Below the pieces are notes generated by a model, which had not been told where the DNA came from, did not search any database, and saw nothing but the letters and a program-made list of their open reading frames with translations. Below are positions 1-12,298 of a stretch of DNA of 64,000 nucleotides, piece after piece. The first letter of the stretch is position 1. Each line of letters opens with the position of its first letter. The translations under genes and the position numbers were made by a program. This stretch comes from Sclerurus mexicanus. Taxonomy: Eukaryota; Chordata; Aves; Passeriformes; Furnariidae. The stretch is from the NCBI GenBank assembly GCA_013396755.1, contig VWZF01005807.1, positions 1,103,514 through 1,167,513 on the forward strand, in the 5' to 3' direction.

Positions 1-1515
1 AAACTGTGAAGTGTCAGTGCTTAGGTCTTCTGCAGTAACTGTGTAATTCAGGACTAAACTGTGCCAGTGACACTTTGAAATAAAAGCAAGTTACAGCTTC
101 TGCCAGTAGGCATTGAATTTTTTTGCAAATGTGAAAGTAACCCCTGTCATATTGTGACATTCTAACTTCTGGCTTTGTGTTTCTCCATGTCCTTTCAAAG
201 TGTTCTATCCACATGCTATATTTAACATCACATAATATAGGATCTGTATGACTCATAGCTTGCTTCTTTTTCTACTTCAGTTTAGACTATGTCTGTGCCA
301 CACTCTGCTTTACATTCCCTGCAGTGGTTATTCATGTATAAAGCCTTTGCAACAATTTACTTAGGAAATAAACTTAAATAGCATTAAGGTCTATAAAGCA
401 TCTGTAAGCCCAAAATGTGAATACAGTGAGAATAAGTGCTTAGTAGCTACTTGGTGCTAGCAATATAATTTTTTTAGAGCTAATTAAATATTAATTATAT
501 ATACATAAACCAAAAACTTTGAAAATAAGATAGTGCAACAAATGGATGAACTTGCACTTTGGGATCAATTTGGAATTCTTCCTGTTTAATAAAAGAAATG
601 TTATTTGATAGCCAAATAATCAAAAATCAGTCAGCATGAGTTGAATGTCAAAAAAGTCTGTTTTTAATGCTGCTAAAAATCAATGTGTTGATGAAAGACT
701 GAAATTTCAGGAAGGACATCAACCAGAAAATTTAAACTTTTCCTTAATGTCCTGAATATAGCAAAAGGTACCCCTGCATCCAATCAAAATGTTGGTGATA
801 CAAAACAGTAATAAATAAATATTTTGTAACACTGCTAAACAATACATATATATATATATATAAAAATATATGCACATTTTACTTATGTATGTGAAGAATG
901 TGACCAACAAAGAGGCAAATAAGTGTGCAGTTTTTCTGTGGGAGACATAGTAAAGCTTGCAAACAGTGACACAGGTCGTAGATATGCCAGTCAGAGAACA
1001 TAAAAAACAAGATTAGTTTAAGAGACTGCAAATAAACAAGACATTCTGATAAATGCATGAGAAAGGTGAAAGAAAAGCAGCAGTGGGCATAGATGAGTTT
1101 CCCCATCTTTTAAGAGTGACAAGCAGCATGAAAACACTAGTCTTGAACAAGGGAATCCAGGTAAAAAGACTACTTTTGCTTCATTCCTACTTTCTTTATT
1201 CTCAGTAATTGTAACCTTGATCTTAGCAACTAAGAATAACCAAGGACCACAACCCTCAGTGCTTTTTTGCATGGCATCAACTACATGGTATTGTATATGC
1301 AGTTAATTTGGGATATAAGTTCTAAAGACCAACAGCTGTGTATATGAACGGATTAGTAACAGCAGTAACTTTCAAAGTGTGCTCCTAACAAAATTCAGTC
1401 AAATATCTAAAAGAAAACAAATGAATCAGACTATTGTCACAGTGACTTCTAATTTTCTGAGATACATAATATGTATAGGAGTATAGTGTTTGTGTGCTAC
1501 TCTATTTGTGTTCTC
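1..1515. other. AT-rich unique sequence, no gene seen
   Basis: No repeat family, RNA gene or convincing coding exon is recognisable. Open frames here are short, AT-rich and unlike protein. A pure TA dinucleotide run lies at about 845-862. Confidence 0.6.
845..862. repeat. (TA)n microsatellite
   Basis: An uninterrupted TA dinucleotide run of about nine units in AT-rich DNA. It is likely length-polymorphic. Confidence 0.85.
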
Positions 1516-1517
1516 TA

Positions 1518-2296
1518 TATCATCATCATGGTTAGGCTTCATGAACAAAGATTTGCAAGGGCTCTACCCATGCTTGCTACAAGCACACTGGTGGTTAAAA
1601 AGGTCAATGTGAGATAGGCAAGTCTGATTGCAAAAGGCAGAGTGGAAAGTCTCCATCAGCACTACTGGTGAGGCACGGTTCTTCCTGCGTTGCCTTTCTT
1701 CCTCAAGACTGATTCTGCGTGTGTGCTCAAAGGAAGCAGAAGTGTTATGGATGGTGTGCCTCCATTTCTCCCGATTGGAGGCCAGGCTGGGCCATTGATG
1801 GTGGTCAATATGGCCAAGGCTGAGGTGTTGTTTCAGGGAGTCCTTGTATCTCCTCTTCGGGGCTCCTCTCTTGTGGCAGCTGGTGGTGAGTACACCCTAG
1901 AGCACAGTCTCAGGGAGGTGGTGATCCTCCATCCTGGAGAAGTGTCCTGCCCAGCGCAGCTGTGTTTTCAATAGCATGGCCTTGATGCTGGTGATCTCTG
2001 CCTATTCAAGGACAGACACATTTGTCCTGTAATCAGACCAGTGGATGTTTAGGATTGTATGGAGGCAGCGCTGATGGAAGCGTTCAAGGAGTCACAGGTG
2101 GTGGCGGTAGATGACCCATGATTCAGACCCATATAGAAGAGTAGACAGTACAACGAGTCTGTAGACACTAATCTTTGTACTCTTTTTCAGGTGTTTATTG
2201 TGCCAGACTCTTTTATGGAGTTTTCCAAAAGCACTGTATGCCTTTGCTAACCTGTTGTCTATCTCTTTGTCAATCTTACCATCTGAGGAGTTTTCT
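1518..2296 (-). mobile_element. RTE-like LINE, 3' end of reverse-transcriptase ORF (broken)
   Basis: Read on the minus strand, one frame runs about 243 codons from near 2296 to a TAG at 1564-1566 without a frameshift. It is broken by three in-frame stops: TGA at 2092-2094, TAG at 2002-2004 and TAG at 1897-1899. Readable motifs in order are LLYGSESW, HQRCL, TILNIHWSDY, QLRWAGHFSRMEDHHLP, KRGAPKRRYKDSL and RRKNR, then a Cys/His pattern of the form CNQTCL..H....H..C.C. This order (distal RT, then a RW.GH..RM..RLP region, then a C-terminal finger) matches the C-terminal part of RTE-type endonuclease-reverse transcriptases and not the avian CR1 ORF2. The 3' tail ends in a short GAT trinucleotide run near 1518-1530. 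The element is 5'-truncated in AT-rich DNA near 2300. The clade is inferred from motif memory; AviRTE or another RTE family is possible. Confidence 0.75.
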
Positions 2297-2299
2297 ATA

Positions 2300-4035
2300 T
2301 ATGCATATATGTAAACATATTCAGCTTGAATAATATATATAATAATATATATTTACAAACTCCAGTCAGTTGTGATTTTCATGGACATGAATAGTTTTTG
2401 TACTTCTCTCACAGTGGGTCAGCTAAAATTTATTGAGCCTTTCCATTGACTTCCAATGAATCACAGGTAAGGATGTGATCTCTGGGATTTCTCTATTGAG
2501 AAACACGTTGAAGTATGTTGAAGTGTTTCAGTTTGAAAGCAAATTTTTTGATACTGATTCAAACTTTCAGGTCTAGGAATGAACCACAGAGGGAATATGT
2601 TAGTGGATTGTTGGCCTGTTCCACGTGGTGCATAGTGCCATCAACTCTGTCAAGATAGTACAGTCTACTAAAGGACATGGAGCAAGATATATCACTTCAG
2701 CAAATGTTGCTTTAAGTCCTAACTATTATAATCAACCAACCAGCCAAAAACCCACCGGATATTAAAAAGGTAAGTGCACAGAGAGGACTTCAAGGGTCAA
2801 AAGACATTAAAATATAACAGAGGTAAAATTAGTGGTAATGAGTTACTATCTTATTAATAGTAAAAACAATAGTAATAGATTTTTAATATATAGTAAGGAA
2901 TATTGTATCTGCATAATAGTTAAAGGAGACATTACAAGTCACAAGTAAATTAGCAAAAGAGGTAAAGATGTTTGAAAGTTTGAGATCTTCTTCTATATGA
3001 AAAATATAAAGGAGAAAAAATCATTAACATATGAAGTATGGCATGCCTTGTAATAGTAGGCATTAGTTAATTAAGTAGTATTAATTAATAAATAATGTCA
3101 GAATGTATGAAAAACATGAAGCTACACAAATCAATGTGAAGGCTACTACTGAAATATATTTACTGAAATATTCTTTGAAATAATTTATAAATTAAGAAAA
3201 CTAGAGGATGGCTAAAAAAATGTTAATTTGGTAGTAAAGTTTCTGTTTCTTTACTGGGAGAAAACTGTACAATTATTTTGCTGCTCTTGTGTACGATTTA
3301 AACTCTCTGCTCACATTTTAGTTTAGGTCTTTACCAGTTTCCTATATACTGTGTACCCTTCCTTTCAAAAACTCTCTCCCTTCCTGGCTTTTAATCTATA
3401 ATCTATACTTCTTCCCTGTGTCACTAAGCAAATTCAAAACTTGAGCAACCTATAGTATGCAAAAACATAATAAGTATTGTAGTTATTTATAACCATGATT
3501 CAGTGGCTGACAGATTCCACGTGAGACAGGGCTTGCTGCCTGCAGAATCTGTTTTCCATTTGACAGTGTACAAACTCACCAAAGCCTTTGAAAAATAATT
3601 GAGGCATTTTATACATTAGATGTTTGAAAACTAGCTAGTTTCCTAAAAGTTAATAAAATAAATATATTATTCTGTCTTGCTATTAATTTCTTTCCCCTGA
3701 AAGGATAACAGACAAAATAATCTATTGTGTGTGCATATGACAGAATTATTTGAGGGCACTTTTTTTGGACTATTTCACTGTAGAGGCAGACTGCTGTTAA
3801 ACAACAACTGAACACAAAGGCACGATCCACTGAAATTTAAAATAAACTGACACTGTTAGTTGAAGGCAGATGGACAGGAGCTGTTTATAAAGGGCAAAAA
3901 ACCTCACAAATCAACAATCATGATGAAAATGGTTCTGAAAATGGTTCTTAAAATGGTTCTCTTGTGGATTTAACATTAGAAATCTTGCTACTGTGTGGTG
4001 TGAAATTCATACTGTTTTGGATACAGTGGATATAG
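2300..4035. other. AT-rich unique sequence, no gene seen
   Basis: Nothing recognisable apart from a small tandem repeat at 3925-3960. There are TA-rich patches near 2300-2350 and 3060-3100. Confidence 0.6.
3925..3960. repeat. 12-bp tandem repeat, three units
   Basis: Three consecutive units of GAAAATGGTTCT. The third differs only at its first base (T for G). This is a minisatellite-like local duplication with no coding meaning that I can see. Confidence 0.85.
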
Positions 4036-4037
4036 TT

Positions 4038-7000
4038 ACAGAATCACAGATTAGAAGGGTCTTTGGAGATTGTCTAGTCCAAATGCCTTGCTAAAATAGG
4101 ACCAGCTAGAGCAGGTTGCCCATGACTTTATGCAGAAGGTCCTGAATATCTCCACTGATAGAGACTGCACAGACATTCTGGGCAACCTGTTGGGCACTCT
4201 CAGAAGAAAAATGTGTTTCCTTATGTTCTGATGGAATTTCTTATTTTTCAGTTTCTGTACATTGTCTCTTCTACTTTTACTGGATACAGCTGAGGGGAGT
4301 ATGTCTCCATCATCTTTACTAGTTATAAATACTAATGAGTTTCCTTGTGTCTTCCTTTCTTTCTGCAGTCTGAATAGTCCCAGCTCTCTCAGAGTCTCTG
4401 TACAACAGGTGCTTCAGCCCCTAGACATCTTTGTGGCCTTTCACTGGAATATCCATATCTCTGTAGTATTTGAAAGCCCAGAACTAGGTCCAGCAGTTGA
4501 GATGTGACTCACCAGGAAAAGATCCCCTCCTGAACCTGCTGACAATAGCATTGCCAATGTAATCCAGTAGGCTGTCAACCTGATTTGCCATAAAACCACA
4601 TTGCTTGCTCATGGCAAGCTTGTATTGGCCAACAGGACTCCAGGGTCTTTTTCTGCAGTGGTGCATTCCGGATATTTGACCTCCAATGTTTATTGGTGCC
4701 TGGGGTTATTCCTGCACAATTGCATGACTTTGCATATTCCTTTGCTGAAATTCATGAGATTCCTGTCAGATAGATTCTTCAGCCTGTCATTTTCTTCTTA
4801 ATGGCAACACAACTGTGTGGTTTATCAGCCATTCCTCCCAGCTTTGTGCCACCTGTGAACTTACTGAGGGTGCACTCTGCCCCAGCACACAGGTCATTAA
4901 TGAACATGCTGAACAGTACTGGCACCAGTAGAGTACATCACTAGAGACTGGCCTCCAATTGGACTTTTCCCCTTTGACTATAACTCTCTGAGTCCAGCCA
5001 TCCAGCTAGTTTTTGATCCACCTCACTGTCCACTTATCTAAACTGTCTAAAACTTTGTCAGCTTGTCTATTACAATCTTATGAGAGATCACAGAATTACA
5101 GAATAAGCTGAGTTGGAAGTAACCCACTAGGATTATCAAAGTCCAAGTCCTTCCTCTTCACAGAACTGCCCCAAGATCATACCATGTGCCTAAGATATTG
5201 TCCAAAATCTTCTTGAACACTGACAGGCTTGATGCTGTGACCAATTCCCTGGGGAGCCCATTCCAGTCCCTAACCACCATCTCAGTGAAGAAGCTTTATC
5301 TAATATCCAACCTAAACCTCCTTTAATAGAGGCCATTATCCTGGGTCATGTCACTGGTCACCACAGAGAAGAGATCAGTGCCTGGCTTCTCGAGCTGGTG
5401 GCTTCAGGACTGGGGTCTTGCACCAAGTGCCCTCAGCTACTCATATGGCTTCTCCTCAAGGCCCTTCACCCTTTTCGCTGCTCTCCTTTGGACACTCTCT
5501 AAGAGCTTAATATCTTTCTCATACTGCAGTGCCCAAAACTGCACACAATATTCAAGGTGAGGCCACTCCAGTGCAGAGCAGAGCTGGACAATCCCCTCCC
5601 TCGACCGGCTGGTGATGCTGTGCCTGATGCCCCCTAGGACATGGTTGGCACTCCTGACTGCAAGGGCATTCCTGACTCATGTTCAACTTGCCATCAGCCA
5701 GGAACCCCAGGTCTCCCTTTCCATGACACTGTTCTCCAGCATTTCATTCCCCAGTATTTATGTGTATCCAGGGTTGTCCATCCCAGGTGCAGAATCCAGC
5801 ATGTGCCTTTGTTAAAATTCATAAAAAACATGTCAAAAAACTTACAAGACTGCTTCAATCTCATTCATTCAACTAATCATCTCATTGCAGAAGGTTATCA
5901 GGTTGATAAAGCATGATTTCCCCCTCATAAATCTGTACTGATTATTCCCAAACATTTTCTTTTCTGGAAATAGTTTCCAAAATTAGTTGCTTGATGCTCA
6001 CTGAGGGACTGAAGCTAACAAGCTTGTAGTTCCCCAGGTCCTCCCTCTGACTTTTCTTGAAGATGCGAATGGGATTTGCTTTCTTCCAGTCTTCAGGAAC
6101 CTCTCTCAATTACAAACTCTTTTGAAAAAGTCCCCTTGAAATTAGATCAGCCAGGTCCTTCAGAACCTGTCAGTCTGCATGGGCTTTTATAAATTGAGTT
6201 TGTTTAAGTGCTCCTTACCATTATTCTGCTTCATGGAGAATCCTTCTCAGTCCAGAACTTCCCCCTATTCTCAGGAATCTGGATTTCCTGAAGGCAAATT
6301 TACTGGCAATGACTGAAGCAAAGAAGTTGTGGAGTACCTTGGTCTTTTCCACACCTTTTGTCATCAGGTCCCCTGCTCTATTCAGCAGCAGGTCTACATT
6401 TCTTTATTCTTCCTGTTACTCTGAATGTACTTGTAGAATTCCTCTTGTTGTCTTTGACATCCCTTGCCAAATTCAATTTTAGGTCAGCCTTGGCTTTCCT
6501 AATCTTTTAATGCACGGCTGAACTCACAGAATTCCATGAGTCGAACAGCAAATCCGTACACTTCCTGGGTCCCATGTCCCTATTTCTGCCTCTTGTACAC
6601 TTCCTTTTTATGTCCTAGTTCAGTCACGAGCTCCTTGTTGATCTGTGCAGGCTTCCTGCTGCCTTTGTGTGACTTCTTTTTTTGATGGATATACCTTTCC
6701 TGAGCTCCAAGAAGGTAATTTTGAATATCGGTCAGCCCCCCTAGAACTTTTTACTCTCTAAGGACATCCTATGTGATTTTTCCAGTCAGATCTGTGAAGA
6801 GGTTAACATCTGCTCCCCTAAAATCCAGGGTTGTGGTCCTGCTTTTTTGCTCTGTTTCCTTCTCTTAGGATTCTGTAATCCACTATTTCATGATCACTGC
6901 AGCCGAATCAATCACCGACTTTCACATCCATGATCAGTTCTTTGTTGTTTCTAGGCATCAAGCCAAATGAAGTATATTTCCATGTTGGCTCCTCAATAAT

Positions 7001-7125
7001 CTGTGTCAGGATGTTGTCAATGCATTCTAGAAATCTAGATTATTTGAGCTCTGCTGTGATATCTTCCCAATACTTATTAGGGAAAAAAGATCATGAGAAC
7101 CACGGCCTTCCTTCTGAGAAAAAAA
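4038..7125 (-). mobile_element. CR1 LINE, 5'-truncated, interrupted by a second CR1
   Basis: On the minus strand this has the 3' end of an avian CR1 (the plus strand begins CAGAATCACAGA near 4042) and continues through the reverse-transcriptase part into the endonuclease part. It stops near 7125, in sequence whose CR1 counterpart reads CCCATGAGAACCA. About 2.3 kb of CR1 remains after the inner insertion at 5088-5830 is removed. The outer sequence stops at TTATGAGAGA and resumes at TGTCAAAAAAC, which are adjacent in CR1. Reading frames are broken many times, so it cannot be active. CR1 copies are typically 5'-truncated, as here. Confidence 0.9.
5088..5830 (-). mobile_element. CR1 LINE nested inside another CR1
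   Basis: A second CR1 in the same orientation begins with its own 3' end (TCACAGAATTACAGAATAAG on the plus strand) and runs about 740 bp into the distal RT region, ending near TTAAAATTCATAAA. It splits the outer element, so it inserted later. It belongs to the same subfamily type as the copies at 32.3 kb and 38.8 kb; all share the CACTGGTCACCA and CAAAACTGCACACAATAT blocks or their complements. No clear target-site duplication is visible. Confidence 0.88.
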
Positions 7126-7129
7126 TGTC

Positions 7130-10080
7130 TACTGGAATACCTTTAAGACTTATATGCTACAGTGTGTTTCATCATAAACTAAAGTAGAAGGTAGAAGGTA
7201 ATGCAACAGATGAAATATTTCTCCCTAATGAAGTTTAACTAATTTAAATCTTATCCTGAAGGTAGTTCAAAATTCTGGTCAAATTCACCATTTATTAGAG
7301 TGAGTTTATGCTATTTGTGAATGTCAACAAAAAAATAAAGTTTCTGAGTTAATATTTGAAGGAAGAAACATGCTATACAATCATAAAATTATTTAGATTA
7401 ACATATTAATGCAATATTGAATAAATATTAATACAATAAAATATTTTAATAATATTAGCATATTAAACCAGTGAAGGGGCAAAGGGCTCAGTTGAAAGTG
7501 ATGAACAGTCAAAACTCTTTCTGAAATCAGTAGAAGTTCAAATTACTTTATACATTCCAATTCATGCCTCATTAATATTAATATTGGTTAGATACCTATG
7601 AGAAGCAGAACTGAATGTATACTTCACTAAAAGTGTACACTTTTTATATTTATTCAAGATTCATTCTGAGAGACGGCAAAGGAGGCTTCTTCCAAGTGAT
7701 TCTTCTAATTTTGTTTCACTCTTTTGTCTCCCATTCTTGATATCAAAACTCTTTTCACTACTTTTCTATCTCTCTGACAGATACTAGGTAGAATAGCAGA
7801 ACTCACAGTCATACCTTCCTTTTCTTAAGTCCACAACTGTTATTTTAAATCACTGATGACCACTAAATGCTTGCTAGATATAAATAAAACTTGTTCCATT
7901 TTAAGATGTTATGGATATGTCTTGTGACAAGAAAAAAAAACCAAACCAAAACAAAAAAAAATATTAAAGAAATCCATATCAACTCATTTCCACTTATAAA
8001 AGAGAATTGATGAGAACAGGAATGAGTATGGGTAGTTATGAACCTGCCATAACATTTGCCATTTTCAATGAGAACAAATACATAATTTAATAAATAAGTA
8101 AATAAATATCCCTGCAAAAAAACATGTTATTTTTTTAAGATAATATTTTATTGGTAAATTAAAAACTTACAAATAATAGAAAAATATTGCTCAGATATTT
8201 TTCATGAGAATTAGACTGACAGGCAAAAGATAGCAAGAATGTTTATAGGTTAAGATGTGTATACATTTATACAGACTGTGACAGGAGTAAAAAGTTTAGA
8301 AATTCACTCATTTTGCCATACACATACTTGGTCTTCCAGTGATTAGACTAGACTGTAAAAAACATACATAAATCCTTAGCAGGTGCAACATATCTATCCA
8401 GACATCAAGAAGTTAAATTCTGACTTGACATATACAAAATATATTTTGCATATTGAGACAGATAAAAATCATTGCTTTAATTCTGTTTTGTAGTGTGGCA
8501 AAAAACAAAATTCAGGTCAAAAAATGCTATCTTACAGCCTTGCTCTCTCTGGAAAAATTGCAGTAACAGTTGGAAAACCCAAAATGAACACTCTTAGTTC
8601 ACAAAAAACCCACAGAGACATTGACAAAAGACTAAAGATGATATTGGGTAATAAAAAAAGAGGGAATGAAGAGTCTAGATATCAAGAAAACATAATAGAT
8701 AAAAACCTGGAAATTGTTTACATTAATTAGTAAGAAAGGAATAGTGGAAGTAACAGCCAGCAAAATTTTGAGAATCACAAGCAGAAATTGTAAAACCTGA
8801 ATTAAAGTAATGGCAGAACCTAGACTTCATGCTTTGCCTTTACTTTGTCAAAAGCTGAAATACCCCCTCCACATGACACGCAGGCAAGCCTGGTTTTCTG
8901 AAGCATTACACTTACACTGTTTTGTTTTATTGCCTTCTTTAAGGATGTTTTTTAATTTAGAAGAAAAAAATTATTAGCATATGCTTGATTCAATAAAGTG
9001 CGCTTTGGATCCAGTAACAGAGTGAGTAACTTTGTAACTTTGAGAAGACTGTTAAACTAGTACAGGCAGAACAGTAGCTTTGAAGCTGCTTTTGCAAGGA
9101 AAGAGAGAAAAAGTACTTTGAACAACTTACAATGTACTGCCTGTGTCAAACCAGCAACTGAAATCTAGGGTGGTCTATGTAATTCACTGAGAATGTATGA
9201 AAAAAAATCGTATGTGACAATTATTAGATTGTCTTTCTGAAATTCTTTCTTGCTTATGTATGTACTTCTCAACCTACTTTTAGCATGACATCCTACTGAT
9301 CTATCCCTTTTTTAACAGCATTCTACCTAGGGGTGGATTGATAAAGGGAGCTCATTTGACAGAAAACCTCTTATGCAAGATTAAAGGCAGACTTTGCTTT
9401 GTTTTTTGTAGCCTCATGAAAAAATGACATCTATGGGACAGAAGGGCACATGGTCCCAACTCTAAGGCTATCATCACAGAACTTCCAAGGCTGTAGACCA
9501 TTTGAAGGTTTCACAAATCTGTTCTAATGTTTGGAACTATTTTCTGACTAGAATATTAAGCCTTTGCAGACTATTATGTAATTTTGTTTATATGGTAATT
9601 GCAGGGAAAAAAAAGTGTTACATTAGGGATAAGGAAATGATATGCTAAACTAAAATTTCTGTAGGTGCTTCTGGTGCAGAGATATCAGATCTTCCAATAC
9701 TAACTTGTCATTACTGGACATTGTATTAAATTTATATAAAATTGTGGTTTATAATTTTTGTGCAAAACAGCAACTCTTGTTAAAACAATGTGTAAGATTA
9801 TTAAAATTAATGGTGAAAAAACTCAAACTCTTGGTGAAGACTTACTTGGCTTCCATCAGAAAATCAAAAAGGATTAATCTGATCATAAAAGTAACATATG
9901 AATTACCCATTTATACACATTTCTTTTCATATGATCATGTGAAAAGTGGGAGTTTAGATTTTTGCCTGTCAGTACTCCCAGGAAAGTCAAGACCCTTGTG
10001 TCTGACAGTCTGCTAGTGTCTTGTGATGAGACCCTTCACCAACAGATTCACAAGGCTGGAAGGTACCTCAACTACCCTTT
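7130..10080. other. AT-rich unique sequence, no gene seen
   Basis: I see no repeat family or coding exon. An A-rich, C-interrupted run lies near 7930-7965. Confidence 0.55.
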
Positions 10081-10870
10081 TAGGGGGGGCTCAGTGAGTG
10101 TTACCCACCACTGACAACTCACTCACGGTAACAGTTTATGAAATAACCCTCTTTATTAATACAAATTGTGACACATTAATAAGGTTTGAAGGTTGTCAGT
10201 GATTTGAAGGTTGTCAGTGGTTTGAAGGTTGTCAAGTTGATTGCAAAACTGTGTTTTAAAGCAATCTACCTATATTAAGCAACCACAAGTTCTAATATGA
10301 AGCAATTTACTAATATTCTATGAGGCAAGCATAAACACAAGCTCTAGTCCTAAAAGCAGCATTTAACATGTGTAGAGTGTATTTCTCACTCAAGGTGTCC
10401 CTTTAGGGAGGAGAAGATGGACTCAGCCCATCGACTGATCCCAGCAGTTTTGGTGGAGATCTTCTCCGACTCTCCCCCTATCCTCAATTTACTTTTATGC
10501 TATGTTCTTTGTGTCTGAATGGTTCTAGTCAGAAATACCTTTTATTTCTGATTGTTGTACCTAATGGGAGGGGGTTGGTGATCATGGCTTGCCACCAGAG
10601 AAGGGGGTTTGACATGGTTGTTGGCTTCAGCAGTAGAACACCTTGATTCTCCCTTGTCAGACAGGTTCTGTACAGTCTCAGTACCACATTGTTCCCCCAT
10701 TCTGTTGGGATTTGAATGGAGGAAGGCCACATAGTCTTCACTTCATTCCACACTCTGTTCTGTTTCTCTGAGCAGATATTTATTGTTATATTGGGGAGTA
10801 TGTCGATCTTAGACCATCCAGGGAATTGCATCTGCTTTTTACCCTAGAATTCTGAATCTCCTTTACATTT
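10080..10870 (-). mobile_element. Probable endogenous retrovirus 3' segment with LTR-like end (family unknown)
   Basis: Read on the minus strand, a GC-richer block at 10860-10540 precedes an LTR-like region. That region has a polyadenylation signal (AATAAA, complement of TTTATT at 10152-10157) followed by a GT-rich stretch (complement of CACTCACTGAGCC). The block around 10390-10490 is unlike the AT-rich flanks. A three-unit 18-bp tandem repeat lies inside. I cannot place the element's edges or find a target-site duplication, and I see no intact viral gene. The retroviral call rests on composition and the poly(A)-signal layout. It could instead be another class of dispersed repeat. Confidence 0.42.
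10183..10236. repeat. 18-bp tandem repeat, three units
   Basis: Three units of GGTTTGAAGGTTGTCAGT with one or two changes per unit; the last unit ends AAG. It lies just upstream, in element orientation, of the putative AATAAA, so it may be an LTR-internal repeat. Confidence 0.88.
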
Positions 10871-11434
10871 AACCCTAGCCCTCATCCCATACACACCAAT
10901 AGAAAATGATTAAACATTGATAACTTTATTCAAACAACCTAATAAATAGAATGGAAGAATTATCTGCCTCCTCTCTACAGTGGTGAGAGGCAGTAATTTT
11001 AGCTTTCTTATGTTAACTAAAATGTTTTCTATTACATTTAGGTTATTGCTGCAAGCAGGTTTCATGATACAGAGATTTCATGGTTTGTCAGACTGTGGGA
11101 ACCACAGAACAAGCTAGTTCAGGCAGTGAAGTCCAGGGCCAGCAATCTATACAGGCTCTGACAGGATGTGATAATCCTGAGACTGTCACCAGCTTTGTGG
11201 ATTTTACCTGGACATTAGTAAAGCACTTAACACCATTTTTCACAGCATTCACCTGGAGAAACTGACTGCTGATAGCTTGGTGAGGTGTGCTCATCACTGG
11301 ATGAAAAACTGGCTGGAAAGCCAGGCTGAGAGTGACAGTGACTGGAGTTACATCCATCAGGTGGCTGGTCACAAGTGGTATTCCCCAGGCTCAGTATCAG
11401 CACCAGCCCTGCTGTACAAACAATTTGGACGAGG

Positions 11435-11477
11435 TGTTGCACACCAGTGATTACTGGGTTAGAACCACCTTGTGGGG

Positions 11478-11509
<32 letters not shown>

Positions 11510-12298
11510 AGGGGCAAGGGATGGGTCAAACCTCACAGAGGTGGAGAGTGGCATCGTATCCCTCATGGCAGGCCCTGGAGCACATACAGGGAAGCTCTGG
11601 AGCAGCTGCCAGTTACAAACAGCCCAGGAAAACCATAACCCCCCCCAGCTCCTGGAGCCCCTGACCCAGCTTGGATTGGCAGGGTTAGTGAGAACATGGC
11701 CCCTGGCCTGGGACCCCAGAGTGGCCAGGGGGTCAGAGGCCCCACCTGGGGAGGGTTGGGCACAGAGACCAGAGCAGATAAAGGGGCAGCACTGGATTTC
11801 CATTTGGTCCTAGCCTGAAACTGTCAACATGTGACCCTCTAAGTGGTGACTACATTTTTGTCTCCTCTCTTTTTCTCTCTTTATTCTTTCTTCTCTTAAT
11901 CTCTCTTCTGTTATTCTTTTATTCCTCTTGTGGGTAACTTAAACACATATTTTCTGTAAGTTACGGGTACCTTAATGAAGCTGCATGGAGTTTGTGTTTG
12001 CTGGGTGTAACAAAGGTTCCTCACTATAGCAATACTTGCTAGTCTCAGTAATCTGTTGTAATGCTTTTGTGAAGTTGCATGTTATTTATGTAAAACCCTT
12101 TTTGCCAAAACATCTATTTTCTCACCAAATTAAAAGAAATCTCTTAGTGAAAAATGTGTAGTCTTTCTCCGGATGTGAATTCAAGGTATCCAAGACTCAA
12201 AAGGCTTTGCAGGAGTTTATGTAGGCAAAATCTGTTGAAGCCTGAAATTGAAGTGTAACACCCAGTAAAGGTTGGAGCTTCTAGACCGGGGTGTAACA
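11435..12298 (+). mobile_element. Solo LTR of an endogenous retrovirus (family with internal TG repeat)
   Basis: The boundaries are precise because the host sequence is a CR1. The element begins TGTTGCACACC and ends GGGGTGTAACA, imperfect terminal inverted repeats of the TG...CA type. It is flanked by CGAGG (11430-11434) and TGAGG (12299-12303), a 5-bp target duplication with a CpG-to-TpG change, or a perfect 4-bp GAGG. Removing it restores the expected CR1 text. The 864-bp element has a (TG)15 run, a GC-rich middle and a CT-rich segment at about 11870-11930. There is no internal viral sequence, so this is the usual product of LTR-LTR recombination. Related copies lie at 23835-24138 (minus) and 31148-31926 (plus). 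Confidence 0.85.
11479..11508. repeat. (TG)15 microsatellite inside LTR
   Basis: A perfect TG dinucleotide run at the same relative place where the LTR copy at 24 kb has a CA run on the plus strand (24071-24086) and the copy at 31 kb has a short GTGTGTGTGTG. The repeat seems to be an ancestral part of the LTR family that changed length afterwards. Confidence 0.92.

Noticed and set aside
1690..1974. Plus-strand open frame of 94 codons
   Set aside because: It is the antisense shadow of the RTE-like LINE frame on the minus strand.
11227..11813. Several overlapping open frames on both strands with Cys/Val or His/Thr runs
   Set aside because: They arise from the TG microsatellite and GC-rich LTR sequence; none resembles a protein.
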